A stretch of DNA of 46,714 nucleotides from Bacteroidia bacterium (GTDB lineage Bacteria > Bacteroidota > Bacteroidia > J057): assembly GCA_019695295.1 (NCBI GenBank), contig JAIBAH010000022.1, positions 1 through 46,714 on the forward strand. The letters are read 5' to 3'. A program made the translations under genes and the position numbers. Shown here piece by piece: positions 34,146-40,911 of the stretch (within the stretch, counting starts at the first letter, position 1; each line of letters opens with the position of its first letter). The notes under the pieces were generated by a model, which did no database searches, had not been told where the DNA came from, and saw nothing but the letters and a program-made list of their open reading frames with translations.

Positions 34146-34793
34146 TCAGGACTTTTCCCTGAAAAGAAGATAAGAATAGAGAACGGGTATCAATGCCAGT
34201 ACAATAATGCCTGCACTGAGAATAATAAATGCCGTTACAGAGGGAAACAGAACCACTACAAGAGCCATGATTAATCCCCCGAAAAACCAGAGCTTGCCGG
34301 CAAACTTATGCGTTTTTCTCCAGATTTCTTCATCGGATAAAGTCCAGGGAGTTCTTACTCCTGTGAAATAATTGGGTTTGATTGTACCCATATAGTTCCC
34401 GATACCTGCAAACAGCAGGCATATACTCACACTGATAATGTCGGTAAAGGAGGCTATCTGATTCGTAGCGGAAACATACAAAATCATACCCGAAAGAAAG
34501 CTGAAAAACAGGGTTATCAGCAACCGGAGTTTGTAATATGAGCCCTGAAAGGACGCATAGTTTTCTCTTTTGGGGTCAAATGCAGGCAAAAAATTCATTA
34601 ATACCTGAATCACTAAAGGCAGACCTGCCAGAAGAAACGCGGTGTTTTTTCCCGAATAACTGTCCACTTCTCCTTTATAGTTCCAGTGAGTCGGGATTTT
34701 TTCAGGGAGATAATCCCAGATAATGAGCAGATAAATAAAAGGAAACAGGCTCAATGCCCATATAACTCCTTCTCTGAAAAATTTTGTTTTCAT
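34146..34793 (-). CDS. SdpI family membrane protein
   Basis: 215 residues with six predicted helices. The N-terminal half is DUF1648 (YLPEKIPTHWNYKGEVDSYSGK) and the C-terminal half matches SdpI (NYFTGVRTPWTLSDEEIWRKTHKFAG). In Bacillus subtilis SdpI is the immunity protein against the SdpC toxin and captures the repressor SdpR at the membrane. Here it is the last gene of a hydrolase-ArsR-SdpI operon (gap 8 bp after the regulator). No SdpC-like toxin was found, so a signalling rather than immunity role is likely. Confidence 0.88.
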   Translation of the reverse strand: MKTKFFREGVIWALSLFPFIYLLIIWDYLPEKIPTHWNYKGEVDSYSGKNTAFLLAGLPLVIQVLMNFLPAFDPKRENYASFQGSYYKLRLLITLFFSFLSGMILYVSATNQIASFTDIISVSICLLFAGIGNYMGTIKPNYFTGVRTPWTLSDEEIWRKTHKFAGKLWFFGGLIMALVVVLFPSVTAFIILSAGIIVLALIPVLYSYLLFREKS

Positions 34794-34801
34794 AATAAAA
34801 A

Positions 34802-35068
34802 TTATTCTTTATTGTCGTTTTTAAGTTGGATAATCCAGTTGAGAATCTCGTCGAGTACAGTCATGTTGAGAGAGTAATGCACAAATTGCCCTTTTTTTAC
34901 GCTTTCCACCAATCCTGCCTGACTGAGTAAATCAAGGTGATGGGAAATGCTGGGTTTGGTAATACTGAAGTGGTCTGCAATTTCGCCCGCAGTCATATCC
35001 CGCTGCTGCAGCAGGGTCAGAATTTCCCTCCTCGTAGGGTCGTTTAATGCTTTAAATATAGTATTCAA
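34802..35068 (-). CDS. ArsR family (SdpR-like) repressor
   Basis: 88 residues, one winged-helix domain. FKALNDPTRREILTLLQQRDMTAGEIADHFSITKPSISHHLDLLSQAGLV is the ArsR pattern; the recognition helix is TKPSISHHLDLL, close to SdpR. No metal-binding cysteine pair is visible, so it is probably not a metal sensor. Context (SdpI directly downstream) matches SdpR, which represses its own operon and is released when SdpI binds it at the membrane. The palindrome at 36044-36065 is the expected binding site. Confidence 0.88.
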   Translation of the reverse strand: MNTIFKALNDPTRREILTLLQQRDMTAGEIADHFSITKPSISHHLDLLSQAGLVESVKKGQFVHYSLNMTVLDEILNWIIQLKNDNKE

Positions 35069-35077
35069 GGCATGGAG

Positions 35078-36019
35078 TTATTGAATGGTTTTACAAAATT
35101 TACTTACTTTGGTAATCAGGGCCGGGATCACCGGCAGGTCTGTATTTGAATAGGTTGCGATATTTTGTTCCCTGTTTTCAGGGGCTTTTTTCAAAACATG
35201 GTTCATTTCCTTTATAATCAGCAGCTTTGCTTCGGGTTTTGCTGCTTTGAGAAGTTTGGCTTCGCTGACTGCTACCTGTATATCGGTTGTGCCCTGAACA
35301 ATCATAACCGGGATTTTCAGCTTCCTGATTTCGTCCTGAGGCGTATATTGAAACCACGATATCAGATAAGGCTGAACCTCCTGACGAAAAAGAGAAGCAA
35401 GCATCGGATTGTATTTTTCTACGGTTTTTCCCATCGCCAGACTATCCAGTACCGGTTTGGCGTATTCTGCAAGCAATGCCGACTGTGCACCAATCTGACC
35501 ATATAGTATTTTGTCGGCTCTCTGACCGGCTCCGGCCAAAGAAATATAGCCGTCAGCGCCCGCCTGTCCTGCCGCAAGCATCCCGATAAGGGAGCCTTCG
35601 CTGTGACCAATGATGATTACCTTCTGGAATTTTTTTTCATTTTTCAGCCATTTTACCCAATCAGAAGCATCCGATACGAAATCTTCAAACCGAAGGTCTT
35701 TTTCCTTCAGATCAGGAATTTTGCTCTCTCCTAATCCCCGTTTATCATACCTCAGGCTTGCGATTCCGTTTTTGGAAAGCCCCTCCGCCAGCATCTTCAA
35801 TGAATTATTGGACATCATGGGGTTATTTCCGTTTCTGTCTGTGGGACCTGAGCCCGAAATAATTAATGCAACTGTCGGGGAAAGTTTTGAATCTCCCGTT
35901 AAGGTACCGTGAACCTTTCCGGCAGCAATCGTGAGCGAAACGCCGGTTTCCTGTAAGGTCTGACTCCTGAGAGGAAAAATTACAAAAAGCGACAACCATA
36001 AAATCAGGGAATTTTTCAT
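35078..36019 (-). CDS. Exported alpha/beta hydrolase
   Basis: 313 residues with an N-terminal hydrophobic segment (MKNSLILWLSLFVIFPLRSQ) that is a signal peptide, so it acts outside the cytoplasm. The nucleophile elbow is GHSEGS (Ser140); SGSGPTDRNGN (oxyanion region) and a C-terminal NHVLKK (histidine) complete the triad set, with an Asp in GTTDIQV as a likely acid. It is annotated in many genomes as a peptidase S9-like or YqiA/BAAT-type hydrolase; the substrate is unknown. First gene of the SdpR-type operon, so its expression probably responds to the same signal as SdpI. Confidence 0.82.
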   Translation of the reverse strand: MKNSLILWLSLFVIFPLRSQTLQETGVSLTIAAGKVHGTLTGDSKLSPTVALIISGSGPTDRNGNNPMMSNNSLKMLAEGLSKNGIASLRYDKRGLGESKIPDLKEKDLRFEDFVSDASDWVKWLKNEKKFQKVIIIGHSEGSLIGMLAAGQAGADGYISLAGAGQRADKILYGQIGAQSALLAEYAKPVLDSLAMGKTVEKYNPMLASLFRQEVQPYLISWFQYTPQDEIRKLKIPVMIVQGTTDIQVAVSEAKLLKAAKPEAKLLIIKEMNHVLKKAPENREQNIATYSNTDLPVIPALITKVSKFCKTIQ

Positions 36020-36043
36020 ATCGTTTTCAATTAATAATTTAAA

Positions 36044-36065
36044 TATTTAGACAAATATCTAAATA
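36044..36065. promoter_or_regulatory. Likely operator of the hydrolase-ArsR-SdpI operon
   Basis: TATTTAGA (36044-36051), a 6-bp gap and TCTAAATA (36058-36065): a perfect 8-bp inverted repeat 25 bp upstream of the first gene of the operon, where the promoter must be. Symmetry, spacing and position fit an ArsR-type repressor site. Confidence 0.6.
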
Positions 36066-36214
36066 AGTATTGAGACTTTTACATTTTATTACAAAAAAAA
36101 TAAAAAAAGTATCGCTTTATTAAATTGTATGAAATGATACGTTTTGTAAAGTACTGAAAATCAGCAAAAAAATTCTTAAAACTGGCTTTATATCAAAAAA
36201 AGTAACAGAAAAAA

Positions 36215-36787
36215 TTACCGTAATCTTCCATCTGCTTTCATCAGCATCAGTTTATAGATAGCAGCAACCGTGAGAGAGTCGGTAATCAGGCCTTTTTCCA
36301 CAAGTGCGTAAGCGTCCTCTAACTGAATTTTCCGGAGATGAAGTTCTTCTGTTTCTTCCGGTTCCGCCTCTCCGTGTGTAAGTTCAGTGGCAAGATAGAT
36401 GATGGCGTACTCATCCGAAACAGAGTTGGACAGGTGCATTTCCACGATTTTTTCATAGTTAGCAGCGGTCATTCCGGTTTCTTCCTTAAGTTCCCTGACA
36501 GCAGCCTCCAAAGTACTGATATCCAATGGCCCTCCACCTTCCGGTATTTCCCATGAAAACCGGTTTAGGGGGTAGCGGAACTGTCCCACCATCCAGATAA
36601 ATCCATTTTCGTAGGGTACTACACCGACGGCATTATTCTGAAAATGAATAACGCCATAGATACCGGGATTGCCGGCCGGATTCAAGACCTGAAATTCAGT
36701 AAGTTTAATCCATTTATTTTCATAAATTTCTTTTTCCGAAAGCGTTTTCCAGGGATTATGACTTTCCTCTGGCCCAAGATGATTCAT
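36215..36787 (-). CDS. Nudix hydrolase, ADP-ribose pyrophosphatase-like
   Basis: 190 residues. The catalytic half of the Nudix box is intact (RELKEETGM, about 107-115) and the flanking WEIPEGGG supplies the typical ADP-ribose pyrophosphatase context. The first glutamate of the box, 8 residues before the Arg, is replaced by Ile (PLDISTLEAAV), a deviation from GX5EX7REUXEEXGU that leaves the metal-binding glutamates in place. Likely action: hydrolysis of ADP-ribose or similar diphosphate compounds in the cytoplasm. The -7 element TTAATTTG (36821-36828, one mismatch) is a plausible promoter. Confidence 0.85.
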   Translation of the reverse strand: MNHLGPEESHNPWKTLSEKEIYENKWIKLTEFQVLNPAGNPGIYGVIHFQNNAVGVVPYENGFIWMVGQFRYPLNRFSWEIPEGGGPLDISTLEAAVRELKEETGMTAANYEKIVEMHLSNSVSDEYAIIYLATELTHGEAEPEETEELHLRKIQLEDAYALVEKGLITDSLTVAAIYKLMLMKADGRLR

Positions 36788-36902
36788 TGTAATTAATTAT
36801 AATGTTTGCGAATGAAAGTGCAAATTAAGTAAGGCTTACCATAAAATAAAATAGAACTCCAATAAAAAATAAAAAAGATTTTGGAGATTTAATAAAAAGT
36901 AG

Positions 36903-36910
36903 TAATTTTG
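36903..36910 (+). promoter_or_regulatory. -7 promoter element of rpsP
   Basis: TAATTTTG, exact TAnnTTTG, 51 bp upstream of the rpsP start. Confidence 0.55.
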
Positions 36911-36960
36911 CAGTCCGAAATTAAGTAATAAGAATTTAACTAATTAATTTTCAGTCCTAT

Positions 36961-37329
36961 ATGGCAGTAAAACTCAGATTGAGAAGACAAGGTAGGGGTA
37001 AAGCCCCTCACTACGCGATTGTAGCGGCAGATGCCCGCGCCCCCCGCGATGGAAGGTTTATCGAGAAAGTAGGGTACTACAACCCTGTAAAGCAACCGGC
37101 GGAGGTAAGTATTGACCACGAACTTGCGTTAAAGTGGTTAGGTTATGGTGCACAACCAACCGATACAGTAGATGCATTACTGCGTCATACCGGTATCAAA
37201 TTGAAGTATGCGCTCATTAAGCAAAATAAATCTCCGGAAGATCAGCAAAAAATCTTTGATCGCTGGTGGAGCCAGAACGGTACGAAAAAACTGGAGAGAT
37301 TCAAGTTTATCGAAACCGAAAAAAAATAA
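36961..37329 (+). CDS. rpsP: 30S ribosomal protein S16
   Basis: 122 residues: the universal S16 core ([42 protein letters not shown]) plus a basic C-terminal extension (about 85-122), as is usual in Bacteroidota. S16 is needed early in 30S assembly. It is followed by rimM, which helps mature the same 30S head region; the pair is the front of the widespread rpsP-rimM-trmD-rplS operon, but trmD and rplS are absent here. Confidence 0.97.
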   Translation: MAVKLRLRRQGRGKAPHYAIVAADARAPRDGRFIEKVGYYNPVKQPAEVSIDHELALKWLGYGAQPTDTVDALLRHTGIKLKYALIKQNKSPEDQQKIFDRWWSQNGTKKLERFKFIETEKK

Positions 37330-37358
37330 TACGTTTATCAATTGCAAAAAATTCCAAT

Positions 37359-37384
37359 AACCCTGACATCTTTTTGTCGGGGTT
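37359..37384 (+). promoter_or_regulatory. Intercistronic hairpin between rpsP and rimM
   Basis: AACCCTGAC pairs with GTCGGGGTT (9 bp, one G-U) around an 8-nt loop, 17 bp before the rimM start. There is no T tract after it, so it more likely lowers rimM translation or stabilises the rpsP message than ends transcription. Confidence 0.5.
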
Positions 37385-37401
37385 TATTATTGAAAACCCC
37401 A

Positions 37402-37926
37402 ATGATGTACAAAGATTATATCGAAATAGGATACATACCCGATGCACACGGGATACACGGGCAGGTCAAAGTCCGGATGGAAGTACAGGATATAAACGAT
37501 TACAAAAAGCTGAAATCGGTGTTTCTGGCCAAAAAAGGCGCAAAACCGACTTTGTTCAATATTGAAAAAATCAGTTTCAAAAACTCAAGTGAAGGAATCA
37601 TTGCTTTGCAGAAAGTAGAAACGAGAGAAGCGGCAGAGGAGCTGATTGGAAGTACGCTTTTTATTTCTGAAGACCAGTTACCCAAACTGGAAGAAGGGCA
37701 GTTTTATTATTTTGAGGTCATCGGATTCCGGATCAATGACGTAAAGCTCGGGGAACTCGGAACGATAGAGGATATTCTGGAAATGCCGGGAAATGACATC
37801 ATCGTCATGAATTATCAAAACAAGGAAGTGCTGATTCCTATTGTGTTTGCAGGAGCAGTGGATAAACCCGGGCGGATACTCAATGTAACCCTGCCCGAAG
37901 GCCTTCTGGAGACCTACCTTTCCTGA
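37402..37926 (+). CDS. rimM: Ribosome maturation factor RimM
   Basis: About 174 residues. The N-terminal domain has IGYIPDAHGIHGQVKVRM (the RimM signature) and the C-terminal PRC-barrel domain follows YYFEVIGFRINDV to the end (IPIVFAGAVDKPGRILNVTLPEGLL). RimM binds S19 and helps 30S head assembly. The ATG at 37402 (or 37405) is chosen because the longer frame from a TTG at 37342 starts in the rpsP-rimM hairpin region and does not resemble the family. It probably shares the rpsP promoter. Confidence 0.95.
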   Translation: MMYKDYIEIGYIPDAHGIHGQVKVRMEVQDINDYKKLKSVFLAKKGAKPTLFNIEKISFKNSSEGIIALQKVETREAAEELIGSTLFISEDQLPKLEEGQFYYFEVIGFRINDVKLGELGTIEDILEMPGNDIIVMNYQNKEVLIPIVFAGAVDKPGRILNVTLPEGLLETYLS

Positions 37927-37928
37927 TT

Positions 37929-38240
37929 TTATTCGGAAGCAGGTGCTATTACCTGTTCCTGAATCAGAGAAAAAGCCTGAGCTTTCGACTGAAACAATAC
38001 CTTCGTGGCTGCCCAGGTCGTTTTAAAAAGCTCACTGTGGCGATAAAGATTCAACGCTTCTTCAGACTCCCAAAGGCTGTAGGTATATTTTACGTTTTCA
38101 TGGTGCAAATCCGTGTGAAGGGCGAGATAAAGACAGCCCGGAAATGCCCGGATTTTTTGTTTACTGGCATTGAAAACCTCCATAAAACCGGATACTTTTT
38201 CCGGACTAAAGTCCATTCTTACTATTCTCAGTAAATGCAT
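37929..38240 (-). CDS. Antibiotic biosynthesis monooxygenase-type protein
   Basis: 103 residues, one ferredoxin-like domain. MHLLRIVRMDFSPEKVSGFMEVFNASKQKIRAFPGCLYLALHTD and YSLWESEEALNLYRHSELF match the ABM family of small cofactor-free monooxygenases and related haem-degrading or quinol enzymes. Substrate unknown. It ends 2 bp from the convergent rimM gene and is preceded by an exact -7 element. Confidence 0.78.
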   Translation of the reverse strand: MHLLRIVRMDFSPEKVSGFMEVFNASKQKIRAFPGCLYLALHTDLHHENVKYTYSLWESEEALNLYRHSELFKTTWAATKVLFQSKAQAFSLIQEQVIAPASE

Positions 38241-38260
38241 AATGTGATATTTTTGGGTAC

Positions 38261-38268
38261 AAAGGTAG
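38261..38268 (-). promoter_or_regulatory. -7 promoter element of the monooxygenase gene
   Basis: TACCTTTG on the minus strand, exact TAnnTTTG, 21 bp upstream of the start codon. Confidence 0.5.
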
Positions 38269-38409
38269 GAATGTTTTCTGAAAACAGCGATTCCTGCCTT
38301 TGTTTTCTTTTATAGTCAAATGACTGACGGATATACTCTGTTTATCCCGGCGGATAATTATATTTTGAGGTAAATCTCACCGTTTTCTCAATAAACAGAG
38401 ATTAATTAC

Positions 38410-38417
38410 TATATTTG
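38410..38417 (+). promoter_or_regulatory. -7 promoter element of the methyltransferase-radical SAM operon
   Basis: TATATTTG, exact TAnnTTTG. Transcription from about 38424 rules out the upstream in-frame ATG at 38420 and supports 38444. Confidence 0.5.
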
Positions 38418-38443
38418 TATTGAAAGATGTTTTTATCAGAAAA

Positions 38444-39229
38444 ATGGACGAAATCACAGAGTTTGATAAGGCTGCGCCCACATACGATCAGGATTTTACG
38501 CACACCGAAACCGGAAAGGGGCAGAGAGCGTGTGTCTATTCTTTTTTGCCCGAACTCAGGGATAAGCAGATTCTGGAGATGAATTGTGGTACGGGAGAAG
38601 ATGCTGTGTATTTTTACCATTGCGGAGCAAAAGTAACAGCGACTGACATTTCCCGGAATATGATTCAGGCTACACTGGAAAAAGCCCGGAAGGAATCAGC
38701 CGAGATAAAGGCGTTTTACTGGGACCTGTCTAATCCGGAGGATGTATTTCAGGGAGAGCATTTTGATATTGCTTTTTCTGACTTCGGAGGGTGGAACTGC
38801 CTGAACGGACAACAGATTCAGGCACTGGGAGACAGGCTTCATACGCTGATTAAACCCGGAGGAAAGCTGATAGTAGTCTGGATGCCTTCCTTTTGCTTGT
38901 GGGAGACTTTTTATTTTCTGTTAAAAAGGAAGCCCGGGCCGGCTTTTCGTCGTTTAGGGTCAAAGCCTGCCGTAGCATCCGTAGAGGGCGTTTCGGTGCT
39001 GACGTATTATTATAGTCCGGGTAAACTGAAGCGTCTTTTGCCCCGGTTTAAAACCATAAAAATACGCCCGGTCGGATTGTTTTTGCCACCATCCTATCTT
39101 ACCCCCTTTTTTTTTAAACATAAATGGCTGATTCGCATTTTGTATTTCTGGGAAAAAGTATTTAACTCATTTGCAATATTTTCCCTTTTATCGGACCATG
39201 CTTATATTGAAATGGAAAGATTGGAGTAA
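38444..39229 (+). CDS. Class I SAM-dependent methyltransferase
   Basis: About 261 residues. ILEMNCGTGEDAVYF (motif I, near residue 42) has the glycine-rich S-adenosylmethionine loop, with Asn in place of the more usual Gly, and FDIAFSDFGGWNCL and IKPGGKLIVVWMP follow as later motifs. The substrate is unknown; it lacks the features of RNA or DNA methylases. It lies directly before a cobalamin-type radical SAM enzyme (31-bp gap), and such pairs are common in modification of lipids or natural products, so a joint pathway is likely. Confidence 0.82.
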   Translation: MDEITEFDKAAPTYDQDFTHTETGKGQRACVYSFLPELRDKQILEMNCGTGEDAVYFYHCGAKVTATDISRNMIQATLEKARKESAEIKAFYWDLSNPEDVFQGEHFDIAFSDFGGWNCLNGQQIQALGDRLHTLIKPGGKLIVVWMPSFCLWETFYFLLKRKPGPAFRRLGSKPAVASVEGVSVLTYYYSPGKLKRLLPRFKTIKIRPVGLFLPPSYLTPFFFKHKWLIRILYFWEKVFNSFAIFSLLSDHAYIEMERLE

Positions 39230-39260
39230 CCCTAAAAAAAAAAAAGCCCCTGTATTAATT

Positions 39261-40667
39261 ATGGTTTTATTTACGCACGGATATTTTTTATGCAATGACG
39301 AAAAAGAGCAGCAAATCATGCGGCCGTATGTTCCCCTGGGAATACTCTACCTTGCCGCCTATCTCGATGAAAATAATATCGCCAATGAAGTATTTGATAC
39401 TACCTTTTCCACGCCTGAAGCCCTCTGTCAGCATTTGCGTGTAAAAAAGCCCCCTTTTCTGGCGGTTTACGTCAATCTTATGACAAAAATCCCGGTGCTG
39501 GAAATCATTCGTTTTGTAAAAAATGAGCCTGAACTGAAAGACACGATTATCATTCTGGGAGGGCCTGAAGTAAAAAACCACGCAGAAAAATTTCTTGAAT
39601 ATAAGGCAGATTACCTGATTATCGGCGAGGGAGAAGAATCCCTGCTTGCGCTGATTCAATCTGTCAATCTTCAGACAGAGCACTCCGGCTCTATGGAAGG
39701 AATCCGGGATGGAATAGACGGGATTGCTTACCGGAACGAGTCCGGCGAAACCGTATTTACCCGGGAAAGAACCAAAATCAAAGACCTCGATACCCTCCCT
39801 TTTCCGGCAAGACAAAAAGTAGAATTACAGCTTTATCTGGATGCATGGAAGAAAAAACACGGTCAGAATGCGATTTCTGTAAGTACCATGAGAGGATGTC
39901 CTTATACCTGCAAATGGTGTAGCAGAGCCGTTTACGGATTGAGTTACAGGCGGCGGTCTCCCCGCAAAGTAGCCGAAGAATTGGAGTGGATTCAGGCACA
40001 CTATCAGCCGGATACATTATGGTTTGTGGATGATGTATTTACGATTAGCCACAAATGGCTAAGAGAGTTTGCAGACGCACTCGCTGAAAAAAACCTGCGT
40101 ATTCCCTATGAATGCATCACCCGCGCAGACAGGCTCAATGCCGAAGCAATTGCCCTGCTCAAAGAAACCGGATGTTTCAGGGTTTGGATTGGGGCAGAAA
40201 GCGGCTCTCAGAAAGTAATAGACTTAATGGACAGAAGGGTGAGTGTAAATCAGGTGAGAGAGATGATTCAGCTTGCGCAATCCAACGGAATTCAGGCCGG
40301 AACTTTTATAATGCTGGGGTATCCCGGAGAAACAGAAGAAGACATCGAAGAAACAATCCATCACCTCAAAGTCTCCAACCCGGATTTATTCACGATTACG
40401 GTGGCCTATCCTATCAAAGGAACCGAACTTTACACCGAAATAGAAACCCGTATCGCTGCGTTACCCGAATGGGCAAACAGCACCGACCGGGATATTGACT
40501 TTAAGCGGACTTACTCCCGTAAATATTATGATTATGCAGTAAGAAGAGTCGTAAACGAAGTGAATTTTTTCAAACAAAAACAAAAAAACGGAATGGATAT
40601 TCCTGCCCTGAAATTTAAAGCACGGTCAGTGGTTGCCAAAATGCTGATGTGGTGGGAGAGAAAATAG
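39261..40667 (+). CDS. B12-binding radical SAM protein
   Basis: About 468 residues. Residues 1-150 form a cobalamin-binding domain (VPLGILYLAAYLDENNIANEVFDTTF, ILGGPEVKNHAEKFLEYKADYLIIGEGEESL). The radical SAM core follows, with CPYTCKWC providing the three cysteines of the 4Fe-4S cluster, then GCFRVWIGAESGSQKVIDLMDRR and IMLGYPGETEEDIEET. Relatives methylate or rearrange unactivated carbons. The start at 39261 is used because the longer frame from 39171 overlaps the previous gene and crosses a run of twelve A residues. It is the second gene of the methyltransferase operon. Confidence 0.88.
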   Translation: MVLFTHGYFLCNDEKEQQIMRPYVPLGILYLAAYLDENNIANEVFDTTFSTPEALCQHLRVKKPPFLAVYVNLMTKIPVLEIIRFVKNEPELKDTIIILGGPEVKNHAEKFLEYKADYLIIGEGEESLLALIQSVNLQTEHSGSMEGIRDGIDGIAYRNESGETVFTRERTKIKDLDTLPFPARQKVELQLYLDAWKKKHGQNAISVSTMRGCPYTCKWCSRAVYGLSYRRRSPRKVAEELEWIQAHYQPDTLWFVDDVFTISHKWLREFADALAEKNLRIPYECITRADRLNAEAIALLKETGCFRVWIGAESGSQKVIDLMDRRVSVNQVREMIQLAQSNGIQAGTFIMLGYPGETEEDIEETIHHLKVSNPDLFTITVAYPIKGTELYTEIETRIAALPEWANSTDRDIDFKRTYSRKYYDYAVRRVVNEVNFFKQKQKNGMDIPALKFKARSVVAKMLMWWERK

Positions 40668-40799
40668 GGGGTATCACAGGTTTTTCATCCGGGAAATCAG
40701 GATAAAAAGAAAATTTAGTATTTCTTTCGGGTAATTATTTCTTTTCAGCAGATATCGGATTTTTATCTCTTCCATGAGGAAAATGTTCAGAAAAATCAT

Positions 40800-40807
40800 T
40801 AATTTTG
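40800..40807 (+). promoter_or_regulatory. -7 promoter element of the S41 protease gene
   Basis: TAATTTTG, exact TAnnTTTG. Transcription near 40814 gives a leader of about 98 nt containing the structured element below. Confidence 0.5.
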
Positions 40808-40809
40808 TA

Positions 40810-40879
40810 CTGAAGTTGGGTAGGAGTATGAATCGGAAAAAATCCGGGAGAGGAATTTTATTCATACTCAGGACTTCGG
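40810..40879 (+). promoter_or_regulatory. Structured leader of the S41 protease gene
   Basis: A perfect 10-bp stem GAGTATGAAT (40824-40833) with ATTCATACTC (40860-40869) encloses a mini-hairpin CGGA/TCCG (40834-40846). An outer stem CTGAAGT/ACTTCGG (one G-U) may extend it, though its 5' arm lies at the predicted transcript start. Confidence 0.5.
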
Positions 40880-40890
40880 AGTTTACTTAA
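40828..40890 (+). CDS. Possible 20-residue leader peptide
   Basis: ATG to TAA within the structured leader would encode MNRKKSGRGILFILRTSEFT, basic at the start. It ends 21 bp before the S41 gene. Its start codon lies inside the 10-bp stem. It may be chance, since the leader folding alone could be the functional element. Confidence 0.2.
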   Translation: MNRKKSGRGILFILRTSEFT

Positions 40891-40911
40891 AATATAACAG
40901 AATAATAAAAT

